A stretch of DNA of 64,000 nt, from positions 4,216,001 through 4,280,000 of the forward strand of contig NZ_CP095741.1 in assembly GCF_023078475.1 (NCBI RefSeq). The letters are read 5' to 3'. Shown here piece by piece: positions 42,657 to 51,064 of this stretch. Source of the stretch: Luteibacter aegosomaticola (GTDB lineage: Bacteria > Pseudomonadota > Gammaproteobacteria > Xanthomonadales > Rhodanobacteraceae). The notes under the pieces are model-generated. The model did no database searches and was not told the origin of the DNA. It was given only the letters and a program-made list of their open reading frames with translations. The translations under genes were made by a program, and so were the position numbers. Each line of letters begins with the position of its first letter. Position 1 is the stretch's first letter.

Positions 42657-43811
42657 TTATACGGGCAGCTCTCGCCGCTGTCCATTGGCTATGTGCTTTC
42701 GAAACAGATCCACCACACTCTGGGGCGCACCCTCCCCGAAGAACTGCTCAAGGTTGCCAGCCGCGCGGCGTGCTGATGTCTCGCTCCTCGCGAAGAGCGC
42801 CTGCTCATAAACGCCAAGCGCCTTTTCCACATCATGCGGTGAATCCAGCAGTGCCTTGGCGAGCTCAGCCCCATCAAGCATGGCAAGGTTGGCCCCCTCC
42901 CCTGCAAACGGCGACATCAGGTGCGCAGCATCGCCAAGCAACGTGATGCCGGGCACACGCGCCCAGGTGTGTTCTGGCGGCAAGGCATGGATCGGACGAA
43001 TGACCGGATCGGTATCGCCGCCAGTGACGAGATCCACGATCTCAGGTGCCCAGCCATCGAACATCTGCGCCAGCCGTGCGAGCCCTGCCCTTCGGTCGCT
43101 GAAGTCGAGCTCGGCGATGAAGGCTTCAGGTGCATTGATGGCGACATACACATGGACGCTGCCGTCCTGATTGCGATGCGCCAGCACGCCCTTGCCTGGC
43201 GCGACCGCCATCAGCGTGCCTTGGCCTATGAGGTCAACGCTACGGCTGTAACGCGCATCACCAGCGGCGAGATGGCGCTCGATGAAGCAGGTGCCTGTGT
43301 AGGAAGGAACCGCGGTCGAGACGCTCGGCCTTACCCTGGACCATGCACCGTCAGCGCCTAAGACCAGGTTGCCTTCCACGACGGCGCCATTCGTAAACGA
43401 CGCGGTGATGGCGTTGTCCGGCCCCCGCTCGAGAGAGCGAAGCTTATGGCCCCACCGAACCATCCCGACCGGCAACGAATCAAGGAGCATCCGGCGAAGC
43501 TCACCCCGGTCGACTTCAGGACGCGCGGCACTTGATCCACCGGGGTGGTCAAAGAGAATCGTCCCCTGACTATCGGTAACCCGCTTCGCATCCTCACCAG
43601 GCCGGACAAGGCGCAGGAAACGCTCTGTCAGCCCTGCAGCGTGAAGAGCGACCTGGCCCGTACCTTCGTGAATATCGAGCAAGCCGCCCTGGCCACGTAC
43701 GCTGGGCGAAGCCTCCGCCTCATAAACGACAGGCGTCACACCATGCCGATGAAGCACACGCGCAAGGACAAGGCCGCCAAGACCGGCACCAACAATGATC
43801 GGGTTTTGCAT
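42657..43811 (-). CDS. FAD-dependent monooxygenase (TetX/PHBH-like)
   Basis: 384 residues. The N-terminal FAD motif is VGAGLGGLVLARVL (GxGxxG), the second FAD/NADPH motif is LVLGADGAWSRVR (DG), and GDAAHLMSPFAGEGANLAM is the GD motif with pyrophosphate contact. The RGQGGLLDIH segment is characteristic of TetX-like aromatic hydroxylases. It is a class A flavoprotein; the substrate is not assigned, and tetracycline inactivation is a possibility only. Confidence 0.9.
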   Translation of the reverse strand: MQNPIIVGAGLGGLVLARVLHRHGVTPVVYEAEASPSVRGQGGLLDIHEGTGQVALHAAGLTERFLRLVRPGEDAKRVTDSQGTILFDHPGGSSAARPEVDRGELRRMLLDSLPVGMVRWGHKLRSLERGPDNAITASFTNGAVVEGNLVLGADGAWSRVRPSVSTAVPSYTGTCFIERHLAAGDARYSRSVDLIGQGTLMAVAPGKGVLAHRNQDGSVHVYVAINAPEAFIAELDFSDRRAGLARLAQMFDGWAPEIVDLVTGGDTDPVIRPIHALPPEHTWARVPGITLLGDAAHLMSPFAGEGANLAMLDGAELAKALLDSPHDVEKALGVYEQALFARSETSARRAAGNLEQFFGEGAPQSVVDLFRKHIANGQRRELPV

Positions 43812-43964
43812 GAAAAGCGCTCCTCAGAAAGACGCCGGCCCCAAGGGCAGACGGGACACCGGGATGGTGTCCAGAGACGCTGGCCGAGCTACGAGGACCG
43901 TGGCTGGCTTGTGCGCGCCTGGGCGGTAAGAGGACCGGCAGGCGTTTTTCGCGACGGGGTGATG

Positions 43965-44021
43965 CTAATTGGCGACTATCCGCTGGTCAAATCGGCACGC
44001 GGACGTGTATTCACGTTCCAT
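43965..44021 (-). pseudogene. 5' remnant of an immunity-like gene paralogous to 36776-37279
   Basis: Minus-strand ATG at 44021 reads MEREYTSACRFDQRIVAN then TAG. The first six codons and the ribosome-site region (TTGAGAGGG-TTC) match the start of the gene at 37279: 17 identical bases at 37263-37279 and 44005-44021, and the match continues upstream with few changes. Confidence 0.65.
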
Positions 44022-44050
44022 GAAGTCCCTCTCAAGCGCGGCGAGCCCAT

Positions 44051-44602
44051 CTAGGCAAGGTCCTGCAGCGCATCCATCGCGCGGTTGTACGGCCCGACGT
44101 CACCGCTTGCCGCTTGTAGCAACAACGCACCCTGTAGGCGCGCAACCCAATCCTGGGCAAAGTCGTGAGCGTGCGCTGGTGCCTGGCCGCTTTCGATAGC
44201 AAGTTTCTCGATCGCTTCGATCCAGTGATCAAAGGCCAGCTGCAGGTCTTGCCGCGCCGCACCGCCGATGGATGAGGTCGCCATGCGACCCAGCAGGCAC
44301 GCGGAACGACCGCCGCCGTAAATCTGATCCAGCGTCGCAATGATCTTCCTCACACGCGTCTTGAGGCTACCCGCGGCGTTGGCGATGCCAAGGATCTCGG
44401 TATCGATGATCGTCCGCGCGCGCTCAAGCACCGCCTGCGCCATCTGCTCTTTCCCGTCCGGGAAGTAGTGGTAAAGGCTCGAGCGCCCCAGCCCGGTCGC
44501 TTTGGAAAGATCCGAAAGCGACGCGCCCTCGAACCCCTGCTCGCGGAAAACCGCAAAAAGGCTGTCGAGCACGGCAGGTGACGGGGCTTGGGCGGGACGC
44601 AT
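44051..44602 (-). CDS. TetR family transcriptional regulator
   Basis: 183 residues. The HTH is FAVFREQGFEGASLSDLSKA, then TGLGRSSLYHYFPDGKEQMA, of the AcuR/YxaF-like subgroup, with C-terminal AHDFAQDWVARLQGALLLQA. It is divergent from the hydrolase-AhpD fusion gene, whose promoter carries matching palindromic sites. Confidence 0.92.
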   Translation of the reverse strand: MRPAQAPSPAVLDSLFAVFREQGFEGASLSDLSKATGLGRSSLYHYFPDGKEQMAQAVLERARTIIDTEILGIANAAGSLKTRVRKIIATLDQIYGGGRSACLLGRMATSSIGGAARQDLQLAFDHWIEAIEKLAIESGQAPAHAHDFAQDWVARLQGALLLQAASGDVGPYNRAMDALQDLA

Positions 44603-44616
44603 GACTGATCCTTGGA

Positions 44617-44716
44617 TGTATCGTTCGGTACAAATTTAGGATATGGCGCCAAGTAGCGAAAAACAACGCTTGACAAAGCACAAATCGCCTCATTACTGTA
44701 CCGATCGTTCGGTGCA
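44617..44716 (+). promoter_or_regulatory. Divergent TetR-controlled promoter with two operators
   Basis: TTGACA (44670-44675) and TACTGT (44694-44699), spaced 18 bp, form a good sigma-70 promoter for the gene at 44764. A palindrome with ACCGA/TCGGT arms (44697-44716) overlaps the -10. A related site, TGTATCGTTCGGTACA (44617-44632), lies at the TetR gene's start. The shared core is CGTTCGGT. Confidence 0.75.
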
Positions 44717-44763
44717 CGAACTAAGACTTTGTCCGCCATCCGCCTAGCCCACGAGGATTTGCC

Positions 44764-46191
44764 ATGTCCGTCCAGACCACCCACCGCCACGTCACCGTCA
44801 CCGACCCGGCTTCCGGCTCGGCCCTGAACCTCTTCTACCGTGAGGCGGGACCCGCCCATGCCCCGGCCGTGCTCCTGCTGCACGGCTTTCCGAGCTCGAG
44901 CCACCAGTACCGCCGCCTGATCGAGCGCCTGGCGACCAAATACCGTGTGGTCGCCCCCGACCTGCCCGGGTTCGGGTTCTCCGATGCACCCGCCCCCGCA
45001 GCCTTCGGCTACACCTTCGATCACCTGGCCCAGGTCACGGAAGCGTTCGCCGACGCCGTGGGGCTGGGGCGCTACGCCCTGTACCTGTTCGATTACGGCG
45101 CACCGGTCGGCTTCCGTGTCGCCACGCAGCGCCCGGAGCGGGTTACCGCGCTGATCTCCCAGAATGGCAACGCTTATGAGGAAGGCCTGAGCGATGGGTG
45201 GCAGCCCATCCGCGCGTACTGGAAGGAGCCCACGCAGGCAAACCGCGACGCACTACGCGGCTTCCTGCAGGCGGGCACCACGCAATTCCAGTACATGCAC
45301 GGCGAGGCCGACACGTCGCTGATCGCGCCGGAAAGCTACACGCTGGATCAGTACTTCCTGGACCGGCCGGGCAACGACGAGATTCAGCTCGACCTGCTGG
45401 GTGATTACCAATCCAACCTCGCGGCGTACCCGGCGTTCCACGAGTACTTCCGTACGCACCAGCCGCCGACCCTGGCTGTGTGGGGCAAGAACGATCCCTT
45501 CTTCCTGCCCGCCGGTGCCGAGGCTTTCCGCCGTGACCTGCCCGCCGCGGAAATCCGCTTCGTCGATGGCGGCCACTTCCCTCTCGAATCGCATGCCGAT
45601 GAGGTCGCCGATATCGTCGTGCCGTTCCTGGCACGCCATATCGATACCGAGCACGGCGCTGCCCTGTTTGGTGCTCTCGACGCGACGTCGGCGCCTGCTG
45701 AAGCGAATGCCCACTTCGACACGATGCGTCAGGTCTTTGGCTTCGTGCCGAACCTTGGCTACGCGCTGGCCGCCGATCCGGCCGTGTTGGGTGCGTATCT
45801 CGGCTGGCTGCAGGCCCTGGGATCCAGCTCGCTTAGTCCGGTAGCACAGCAAGTCGCCATGGCCGCTGCGAGCCACGCCAACGGCGCGGCCTATGGTGTT
45901 GCCGTGCACGCGACGCTGGCAGGCGCCGTCGGCGCACCCGCGGTTATCACCCAGGCACTGCGCGATGGCGTAGCCCTTCAGGATCCGGCCCTTGAGGCAG
46001 TGCGCCGTTTTGCTACGGCGATCGTCAGCAAGCGGACGCAGGTATCCGATGCCGATATCGCCGACCTGAAAGCGGCCGGTTACGACCGGGCGGCCGCGGT
46101 GGCCATCGCCATGGCCGTGGCTGGCAAGACCCTCGTTAATACGGTGGCGCATTTGGCGCAGACCGAGATCGATGCCGGGTTCCAGGCATGA
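44764..46191 (+). CDS. Alpha/beta hydrolase fused to an AhpD/carboxymuconolactone-decarboxylase-like domain
   Basis: 475 residues. Domain 1 (1-295) has LLLHGFPSSSHQYRRL and an elbow LFDYGAPVGFR in which the nucleophile is Asp (about 110), as in haloalkane dehalogenases and epoxide hydrolases; WGKNDPFF and GGHFPLESH complete the acid/His. Domain 2 (about 310-470) resembles an AhpD/CMD peroxidase-like fold, but at the usual ExxCxxC position it reads SHANGAAYGVAVH, so both cysteines are missing. The domains are normally separate proteins. It is the first gene of an operon with the SDR at 46188 (4-bp overlap) and is under the divergent TetR. Confidence 0.87.
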   Translation: MSVQTTHRHVTVTDPASGSALNLFYREAGPAHAPAVLLLHGFPSSSHQYRRLIERLATKYRVVAPDLPGFGFSDAPAPAAFGYTFDHLAQVTEAFADAVGLGRYALYLFDYGAPVGFRVATQRPERVTALISQNGNAYEEGLSDGWQPIRAYWKEPTQANRDALRGFLQAGTTQFQYMHGEADTSLIAPESYTLDQYFLDRPGNDEIQLDLLGDYQSNLAAYPAFHEYFRTHQPPTLAVWGKNDPFFLPAGAEAFRRDLPAAEIRFVDGGHFPLESHADEVADIVVPFLARHIDTEHGAALFGALDATSAPAEANAHFDTMRQVFGFVPNLGYALAADPAVLGAYLGWLQALGSSSLSPVAQQVAMAAASHANGAAYGVAVHATLAGAVGAPAVITQALRDGVALQDPALEAVRRFATAIVSKRTQVSDADIADLKAAGYDRAAAVAIAMAVAGKTLVNTVAHLAQTEIDAGFQA

Positions 46192-46970
46192 ACCCGGCCG
46201 TGAACACCCAGATTGCGATCGTGACGGGAGCGAGCAAGGGCATTGGCAAGGCGACCGCCGTGCGGCTGGCACGTGACTTCGCCGGTGTGGTCGTGGTGGC
46301 ACGGGGCGTCGACGCGCTCCGTGCCACCACGGCAGAGATCGAAGCGGTGGGCGCCTCCGCGCTCGCCGTTGCCGCCGATCTGCGGGAGCCTCACGCTGCG
46401 CACGACGTGGTCAGGGAGACCCTGGAGCGCTTTGGGCGCATCGATGCCCTGGTCAACATCGCGGGCGCGGTGCCGCAAACGGATCTCTTCGCCATGAGCG
46501 ATGCGGAATGGGATGACGGCATGGCCCTGAAATTCCATGGTGCCCGGCGTCTCACGCTAGCGGCATGGGAGAGTTTGCGCGAGAGCAAGGGCGCCGTCGT
46601 CATGACGTCCGGCGCGAGTGCGCTAACGCCCAAGCCTGCGTTTGCCGCGGTCGGTGCGATTAACGCCGCCATTACCGCACTCGCCAAAGCATTCTCGGAA
46701 CGAGGGATCGATGATGGCGTCCAGGTGAATAGCGTTCTACCGGGCCCCGTCATGACAGACCGACGCCAGGCCATGTTGGCGCGCTACGCCACGGCACACG
46801 CCATTAGCGCTGATGACGCCATGGCGGTATTCGCCAGTGAGGCGCATATCGCGCGCTACGGTAAGCCTGGTGAAATCGCCGAGCTCATCGCTTTTCTTGT
46901 GTCGCCTGCGGCGCGCTGGCTTACCGGTGCGGCTGTGCGTATGGATGGGGGTGAGTCCAAGGCCATTTGA
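46188..46970 (+). CDS. SDR family oxidoreductase
   Basis: 260-residue SDR: TGASKGIGKATAV, NIAGAV, a catalytic Ser in MTSGASA and VNSVLPGPVMTD. The usual Tyr-x3-Lys is replaced or shifted: the segment reads AAVGAINAAITALAKAF, where a Tyr is expected. This is seen in some SDRs that use other residues. It overlaps the upstream hydrolase gene by ATGA, so both are made together. Confidence 0.87.
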   Translation: MNPAVNTQIAIVTGASKGIGKATAVRLARDFAGVVVVARGVDALRATTAEIEAVGASALAVAADLREPHAAHDVVRETLERFGRIDALVNIAGAVPQTDLFAMSDAEWDDGMALKFHGARRLTLAAWESLRESKGAVVMTSGASALTPKPAFAAVGAINAAITALAKAFSERGIDDGVQVNSVLPGPVMTDRRQAMLARYATAHAISADDAMAVFASEAHIARYGKPGEIAELIAFLVSPAARWLTGAAVRMDGGESKAI

Positions 46971-47034
46971 TGCCTTTGGTGGATGTGCGTGGTGAGGCAG
47001 ATTTCCAGTGGCGCTTTGGGGCAATGCGGAGAGC

Positions 47035-47192
47035 CTACGCTAGCCGACCGAGCGGAGTAGCGCTTCGGACGATAGCGACAACATCTTCCGTCACCGACAT
47101 GTTAATCGTCTGATGTCCCTGAGCGATGGCCGCCACTCTTTCCCACGGCGGCCATCGATACCGAGCGAAATAGTACTGAACATCCCTGGGGT
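47035..47192 (-). other. Protein-like frame after the 47193 gene, no clear start
   Basis: Downstream of the stop of the 47193-48311 gene, another frame stays open to TAG at 47035-47037 and reads very protein-like: DVQYYFARYRWPPWERVAAI, then AQGHQTINMSVTEDVVAIVR and SATPLGRLA. No ATG precedes it. The GTG inside (after GGGAAAGA) would give about 40 residues. It is perhaps a truncated gene end or a frameshifted extension. It contains a 10-bp hairpin (47125-47134/47147-47156) that could also end transcription. Confidence 0.4.
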
Positions 47193-48311
47193 CTATTTCG
47201 GCTTGAATTCGTCCGTGTAAATGTTCTTAACGATCGCGTTGTAACGCGCGGTAAAGTTATCTTTGTCAGCCTGAGACAGATTGCCGCCGTCAATGCTCTT
47301 TTTGAGATCGGCTGCCTCTCGATTGTATTTGAAATCGTTGAATAGCTTCAGCGCTTGAATGATCGCATCAGCCGACGTCTCTCCGTTCTCACGAATGTTG
47401 TAGTACTTCTCCAAAAGAGAGGCGCTAGCTGCGTTCGCAGAGAAGTTCTTCAGAGCCGGGTCTGTTGTTCCGTCAAGGGCGACGATCACATAGGGTGTAT
47501 CGCCACCGTACGCGGTTCCGGAGCCGTCCTTCTTCAACAACCGTCCATCGCTAATCCCATAATCGGCGAGGGATTTTCGATCGAGTTCATCCCTGGCAAT
47601 CAGCCGATACCCCTCTTGAGGTTTATTTCCGGGAAGGTCAATATTGAGCGTCTCGGTCGCTTGGAACTCAGCCTTGCTGTCGTATAAGCCGTTAGCGATT
47701 TTCGAGCCAATATTCACCAGCGCGCTTGCCGCCAGTAAGTACGGCGACGCGGAAGCAAATGCCGGAATTGCGCCCGCAGCCGACATGACCCCACTGACGG
47801 ACTTGTAGAAATCTTCGTCGACATCGTCGAACGCCATCTCAAACGTCACACTAAGCTGCCGATCAACGAGCGCAGGCGAATAGAAAGCCAACCGAGTTCC
47901 GACCTCGTTGGCTGCGAACTGAAGTTCAGTTTGGCGTCCGACGTCTTGCTTTATCGCGTTCAACGCTCTTGGCTGCGCATCTTGATAGCTCCAGCTCTTA
48001 ACCGCTGACGATAGCAAGCAGCCCTTTCCACCGAGCCAGTTCTTGGGCGGCAATTTCCCAACATATGCCGACGCGATCCATAAGGTAAGCGGTTTACCGA
48101 TTCCGATAGGCTCAAACTCCCGTTGAATCGCCGGCATAGAACTTGTGGATGAAAGTTTCAGTGTCGGCAAACTCGGGACGGACATGGTCCGACCTGGCCC
48201 TAAATTGATGCCAACCCCACCTCTCGCACGAGGGCTCGAGAATGCCTCCCTCGCCGTCATGTACTCGTCTTCTGCAAAGAGTGATCCATTGATGTCGTAA
48301 TAGACAGGCAT
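47193..48311 (-). CDS. Hypothetical effector-associated protein
   Basis: 372 residues with no signal peptide. It has a beta-rich N-terminal part, a hydrophobic Gly/Ala/Ser stretch around 180-215 (VMSAAGAIPAFASASPYLLA then ASALVNIGSKIANG), then LNIDLPGNKPQEGYRLIARD and YGGDTPYVIVALDG. The hydrophobic middle and its pairing with an L,D-transpeptidase-like gene 107 bp upstream suggest a secreted effector/partner pair. GGAGGAG before ATG 48311 supports this start over 48401. I recognise no family name. Confidence 0.55.
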   Translation of the reverse strand: MPVYYDINGSLFAEDEYMTAREAFSSPRARGGVGINLGPGRTMSVPSLPTLKLSSTSSMPAIQREFEPIGIGKPLTLWIASAYVGKLPPKNWLGGKGCLLSSAVKSWSYQDAQPRALNAIKQDVGRQTELQFAANEVGTRLAFYSPALVDRQLSVTFEMAFDDVDEDFYKSVSGVMSAAGAIPAFASASPYLLAASALVNIGSKIANGLYDSKAEFQATETLNIDLPGNKPQEGYRLIARDELDRKSLADYGISDGRLLKKDGSGTAYGGDTPYVIVALDGTTDPALKNFSANAASASLLEKYYNIRENGETSADAIIQALKLFNDFKYNREAADLKKSIDGGNLSQADKDNFTARYNAIVKNIYTDEFKPK

Positions 48312-48418
48312 ACCGGCTTCTCCTCCAAACGGGCGTGATGGGCACAGTGAACCATCGGCCTTGTGCACACCGCACGGCCGACTGGGCTTCGAAACAAACA
48401 AGCGTCCTAACGAGGCGA

Positions 48419-49243
48419 TTAGTCGCGCGTATATCTAACAGCGAGGAGAACCGAATGGACAACGCTCTTATCCAACATATCTTTAAGTGCGTTCATCGAC
48501 CTTCGCTGTTCCTCTTCATCGCCCTGGATTCCGATGCATCCTTTCGTCCCGATGGGCCACCCGTCTGGATGTACACGAAAATATTTCCGGCCGAAGACCT
48601 GAGTCCCATCGCATGGGTCGATGTTGATAGAGTAACCAACGTTCCCGACCGTAAATCCGAGGTCATTCCGCAAGCGAAGTCCGCTTGCGGTGTACCGACC
48701 TGGCGGGCAAGGCCCGTTGGTAATCTCGTGACTCTGAGAGCCGCCGCCCGTGGCGAACTTAAAGCTATCCTTTGTCTTCCGGTCCTCGTCTAGCAATTCG
48801 AGCGTACCTAGGAATATGGGGTTTCCTAGCAATGTCATCCTATAGGCATTGGCCGTGGCTATGAGCCGGGCTCCCGAAACATCAACTGGAGCATAGATTG
48901 AATCCTCTGGGGTATAGCTCCTCAGATCGAACAATCTGCTACGTCGAAGCGCAGCCAAACCTTGACTCTCAGAAAGAAGCGAGTCTGCAATAGCGCTTAT
49001 ATTCTCGGCTTCGATCATCGCCGTCGCGTGGGTGAGCTTCGCCAACTCACTTAGCCACTGATGCTCGTGTGATCTGCGGTAGCGCTGCGCAATCCCTCGC
49101 GCAAGGTCCGTAAGTGGTCCCTCAAAGATGCCACTGGCGTCGGGCTCCTTGGCGCCATGGAAGCTCTCCAAGGCACCATCGATGATGGCGCTGTCCCGCT
49201 CAGTTGGCGGCCCGTTGACCGACAGATCGTCTACGTAGCTCAT
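48419..49243 (-). CDS. Putative peptidoglycan-targeting effector with L,D-transpeptidase-like motif
   Basis: 274 residues. An N-terminal helical region (1-110) has no signal peptide. The C-terminal domain has GTLELLDEDRKT, NGPCPPGRYTASGLRL and YFRVHPDGWPIGTKGCIGIQ, in which His225 and Cys236 have the spacing and sequence style of YkuD/Tlde1-type L,D-transpeptidases and DUF2778. Such proteins exchange or cut peptidoglycan peptides and serve as type VI effectors. Delivery by a secretion system is inferred. Its neighbour at 47193 could be a partner or immunity gene. Confidence 0.6.
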   Translation of the reverse strand: MSYVDDLSVNGPPTERDSAIIDGALESFHGAKEPDASGIFEGPLTDLARGIAQRYRRSHEHQWLSELAKLTHATAMIEAENISAIADSLLSESQGLAALRRSRLFDLRSYTPEDSIYAPVDVSGARLIATANAYRMTLLGNPIFLGTLELLDEDRKTKDSFKFATGGGSQSHEITNGPCPPGRYTASGLRLRNDLGFTVGNVGYSINIDPCDGTQVFGRKYFRVHPDGWPIGTKGCIGIQGDEEEQRRSMNALKDMLDKSVVHSVLLAVRYTRD

Positions 49244-49444
49244 TTCTGCGCATCCTCTGGCAATACCAACCAGTCCCCAAACTTTCTGGGGATGCCCATA
49301 CGGAGATACTGGCTGCCACCTGGCAGCGCCGAGAGACGCTAGACTGGGCGAGCGATGCCGTCAATCAGCGATTTGGCCGTCTCAAAACTGTGACACTCTC
49401 AACATGCTCTGTCGCATTGGCGGCATCGGTAGCAAGGCCTGCTT

Positions 49445-50293
49445 ATGAACTTCATTCAACACAGCCTGATGCTTCTGGAAGATGCCGGCATGTCCGTCGA
49501 CTATCCTGAGGTCGACTGGATCCGCGCGAACGAGGCGCGCTCGCTATTCGCCACATCCCGCCCCGGACGACGGGTACTCCTCGAACAGAATCAACACATG
49601 AAGTTGATGATGGTCTTCTCCGTCCTCGATTTCCACATTGATGTGACATACCCCGACATGGAGGGCAAGTCGTTCCGGCAGAAATACAAATCAATTCCTT
49701 CAGACGACGACTACGATTTGATGTTTCGTGAGCTATTCCGCGTCGCGAAGGTCATGCGGAACTCGCTTGTCCACAATTCGTCATCGTTCTCCATTGTTGA
49801 TGGTTACATCGATATCAACTACTCCCACAATAAAACACCCTATCGCGTCAGAATGACGTTGGACGCGGTTGGAAGCTTCTACACCGCCATAGTCATGTAT
49901 TTGAAGTCCGACTTGGGCGACGGCCCCTATTTCCTCGGAATCATGCGGTCGATCTATTCAAACTTCGTAGCTGGTATCGAGATCTTCTCGGATGAGTTCA
50001 CCTCCGAGTTGTTGGTGCCACCGGAGGGAATCAAGCTAAACCCGTATCGCAGAGTTGTTCGCTATCGCTCGGAACACCAAGTCAGCGATGGACTTGCCCG
50101 TATTCTTGTTCGCGGGAGGGTATGCGGCCCGATGGAGAGCGCCGACTTCCACATTGTTCACGGAAATGTGGACTATCTTGTTCCTCTGGAAGCGCTGTCT
50201 GACGACCTCTCAATTGGTGAGTACGAGCTCATACGTAACTGGAAATACGTCGGCACCTTCCCACCCCTCAGATCGCCTGCGGACAAGGAGTGA
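49445..50293 (+). CDS. HEPN-like domain protein
   Basis: 282 residues, soluble. Residues 90-125 are helical and contain MRNSLVH (Arg105-x4-His110), the RNase motif of HEPN domains, after the helix DLMFRELFRVAK. The C-terminal part is beta-rich (SADFHIVHGNVDYLVPLEAL). HEPN proteins are RNases in defence and toxin/antitoxin systems; no nucleotidyltransferase partner gene is adjacent. AAGG six bases upstream supports the start. It is at the left edge of the defence island. Confidence 0.55.
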   Translation: MNFIQHSLMLLEDAGMSVDYPEVDWIRANEARSLFATSRPGRRVLLEQNQHMKLMMVFSVLDFHIDVTYPDMEGKSFRQKYKSIPSDDDYDLMFRELFRVAKVMRNSLVHNSSSFSIVDGYIDINYSHNKTPYRVRMTLDAVGSFYTAIVMYLKSDLGDGPYFLGIMRSIYSNFVAGIEIFSDEFTSELLVPPEGIKLNPYRRVVRYRSEHQVSDGLARILVRGRVCGPMESADFHIVHGNVDYLVPLEALSDDLSIGEYELIRNWKYVGTFPPLRSPADKE

Positions 50294-50600
50294 GTTTTTC
50301 CGCGCCTCCGAGGACCCGCCACTTGAGCCACTTAGACATGGCCGCAACCTAACCTGGCGGTGGGCGCTCGCCCGGCTTCTTCGGGCCAGGCGCCATAGCA
50401 GGTACGCCGAGGCTGCAGCCATGAAGTCCATCAAAACGACGGGGAGGCCGCGGCCGACTAGGCAACTGGGGAAACCCACCGCCAAGGGCCGAAGGAGAAG
50501 GCACGGGCCTGCTTCAGCGAACTTCTGAGCTGAGGCAATTTCTCAGGGGCGATTTGGATTCATGCTGACGGCCTAAGCTCGCCAATGGAGTAACGCAGGG
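50294..50600. other. Gap without recognised gene
   Basis: Only a 35-codon very basic ORF (50421-50528, rich in Arg/Lys/Pro) without a ribosome site is visible. I see no RNA or repeat. Confidence 0.5.
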
Positions 50601-50981
50601 CTATCCCACGACCAGCTGATCAGCGACAGGCTCCAGCAAGATCACGGGAAGATGCTCCTTGATTGCTTCGTTCATGGCAGCCTGTGCTCTTGCGTCTACG
50701 TCGCCGAGGGCGAACGCTGCTTCTCGAGCTGCCACGGTGGGCCATTGGGCATAGCTGTACCAGATGCCGTCCTGTCCGCGGTGGAGACGTGCTCCGAGGG
50801 ATCCACGGTCACGCTTCAAGCAGCCTGTGATCGTCGACCATGCAGCGATGAAGTATGCTTCTCGTCCGGTGTGTACACGCCACCTGTAGATGACTACGAA
50901 GCCCACCGCGGGCGACGCCGGTATCAACGTTCCGTCTTCTTGGAGACCAACTGCGGATGTAGATTTTTCCGGTCCGTTCAT
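50601..50981 (-). CDS. Antibiotic biosynthesis monooxygenase-like (ABM) domain protein
   Basis: 126 residues forming one ferredoxin-like ABM domain: FVVIYRWRVHTGREAYFIAA, then a segment ending RGSLGARLHRGQDG, and WYSYAQWPTVAAREAAFA. ABM proteins are small cofactor-free oxygenases or haem-degrading enzymes. The start may also be 51026. It stands between accessory genes and could be ordinary cargo. Confidence 0.75.
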   Translation of the reverse strand: MNGPEKSTSAVGLQEDGTLIPASPAVGFVVIYRWRVHTGREAYFIAAWSTITGCLKRDRGSLGARLHRGQDGIWYSYAQWPTVAAREAAFALGDVDARAQAAMNEAIKEHLPVILLEPVADQLVVG

Positions 50982-51064
50982 TCCTTGTCTCTCGATGACA
51001 TGCTGATCCCCTGGTGTCGCCGCCATGGTGAGTGGCGGCTATTCGCTGGCCAGGTGCGGCTCCC

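Noticed and set aside
42657-43811. Calling the FAD monooxygenase a tetracycline-inactivating TetX
   Set aside because: The family match is general; substrate specificity cannot be read from the sequence.
43545-44054. 169-codon plus ORF ending GRVFTFHEVPLKRGEPI
   Set aside because: Its first half is antisense to the FAD monooxygenase, and its end is antisense to the duplicated immunity-gene start.
45253-46302. 349-codon minus ORF opposite the hydrolase/AhpD fusion
   Set aside because: Antisense shadow, Arg-rich, no recognised domain.
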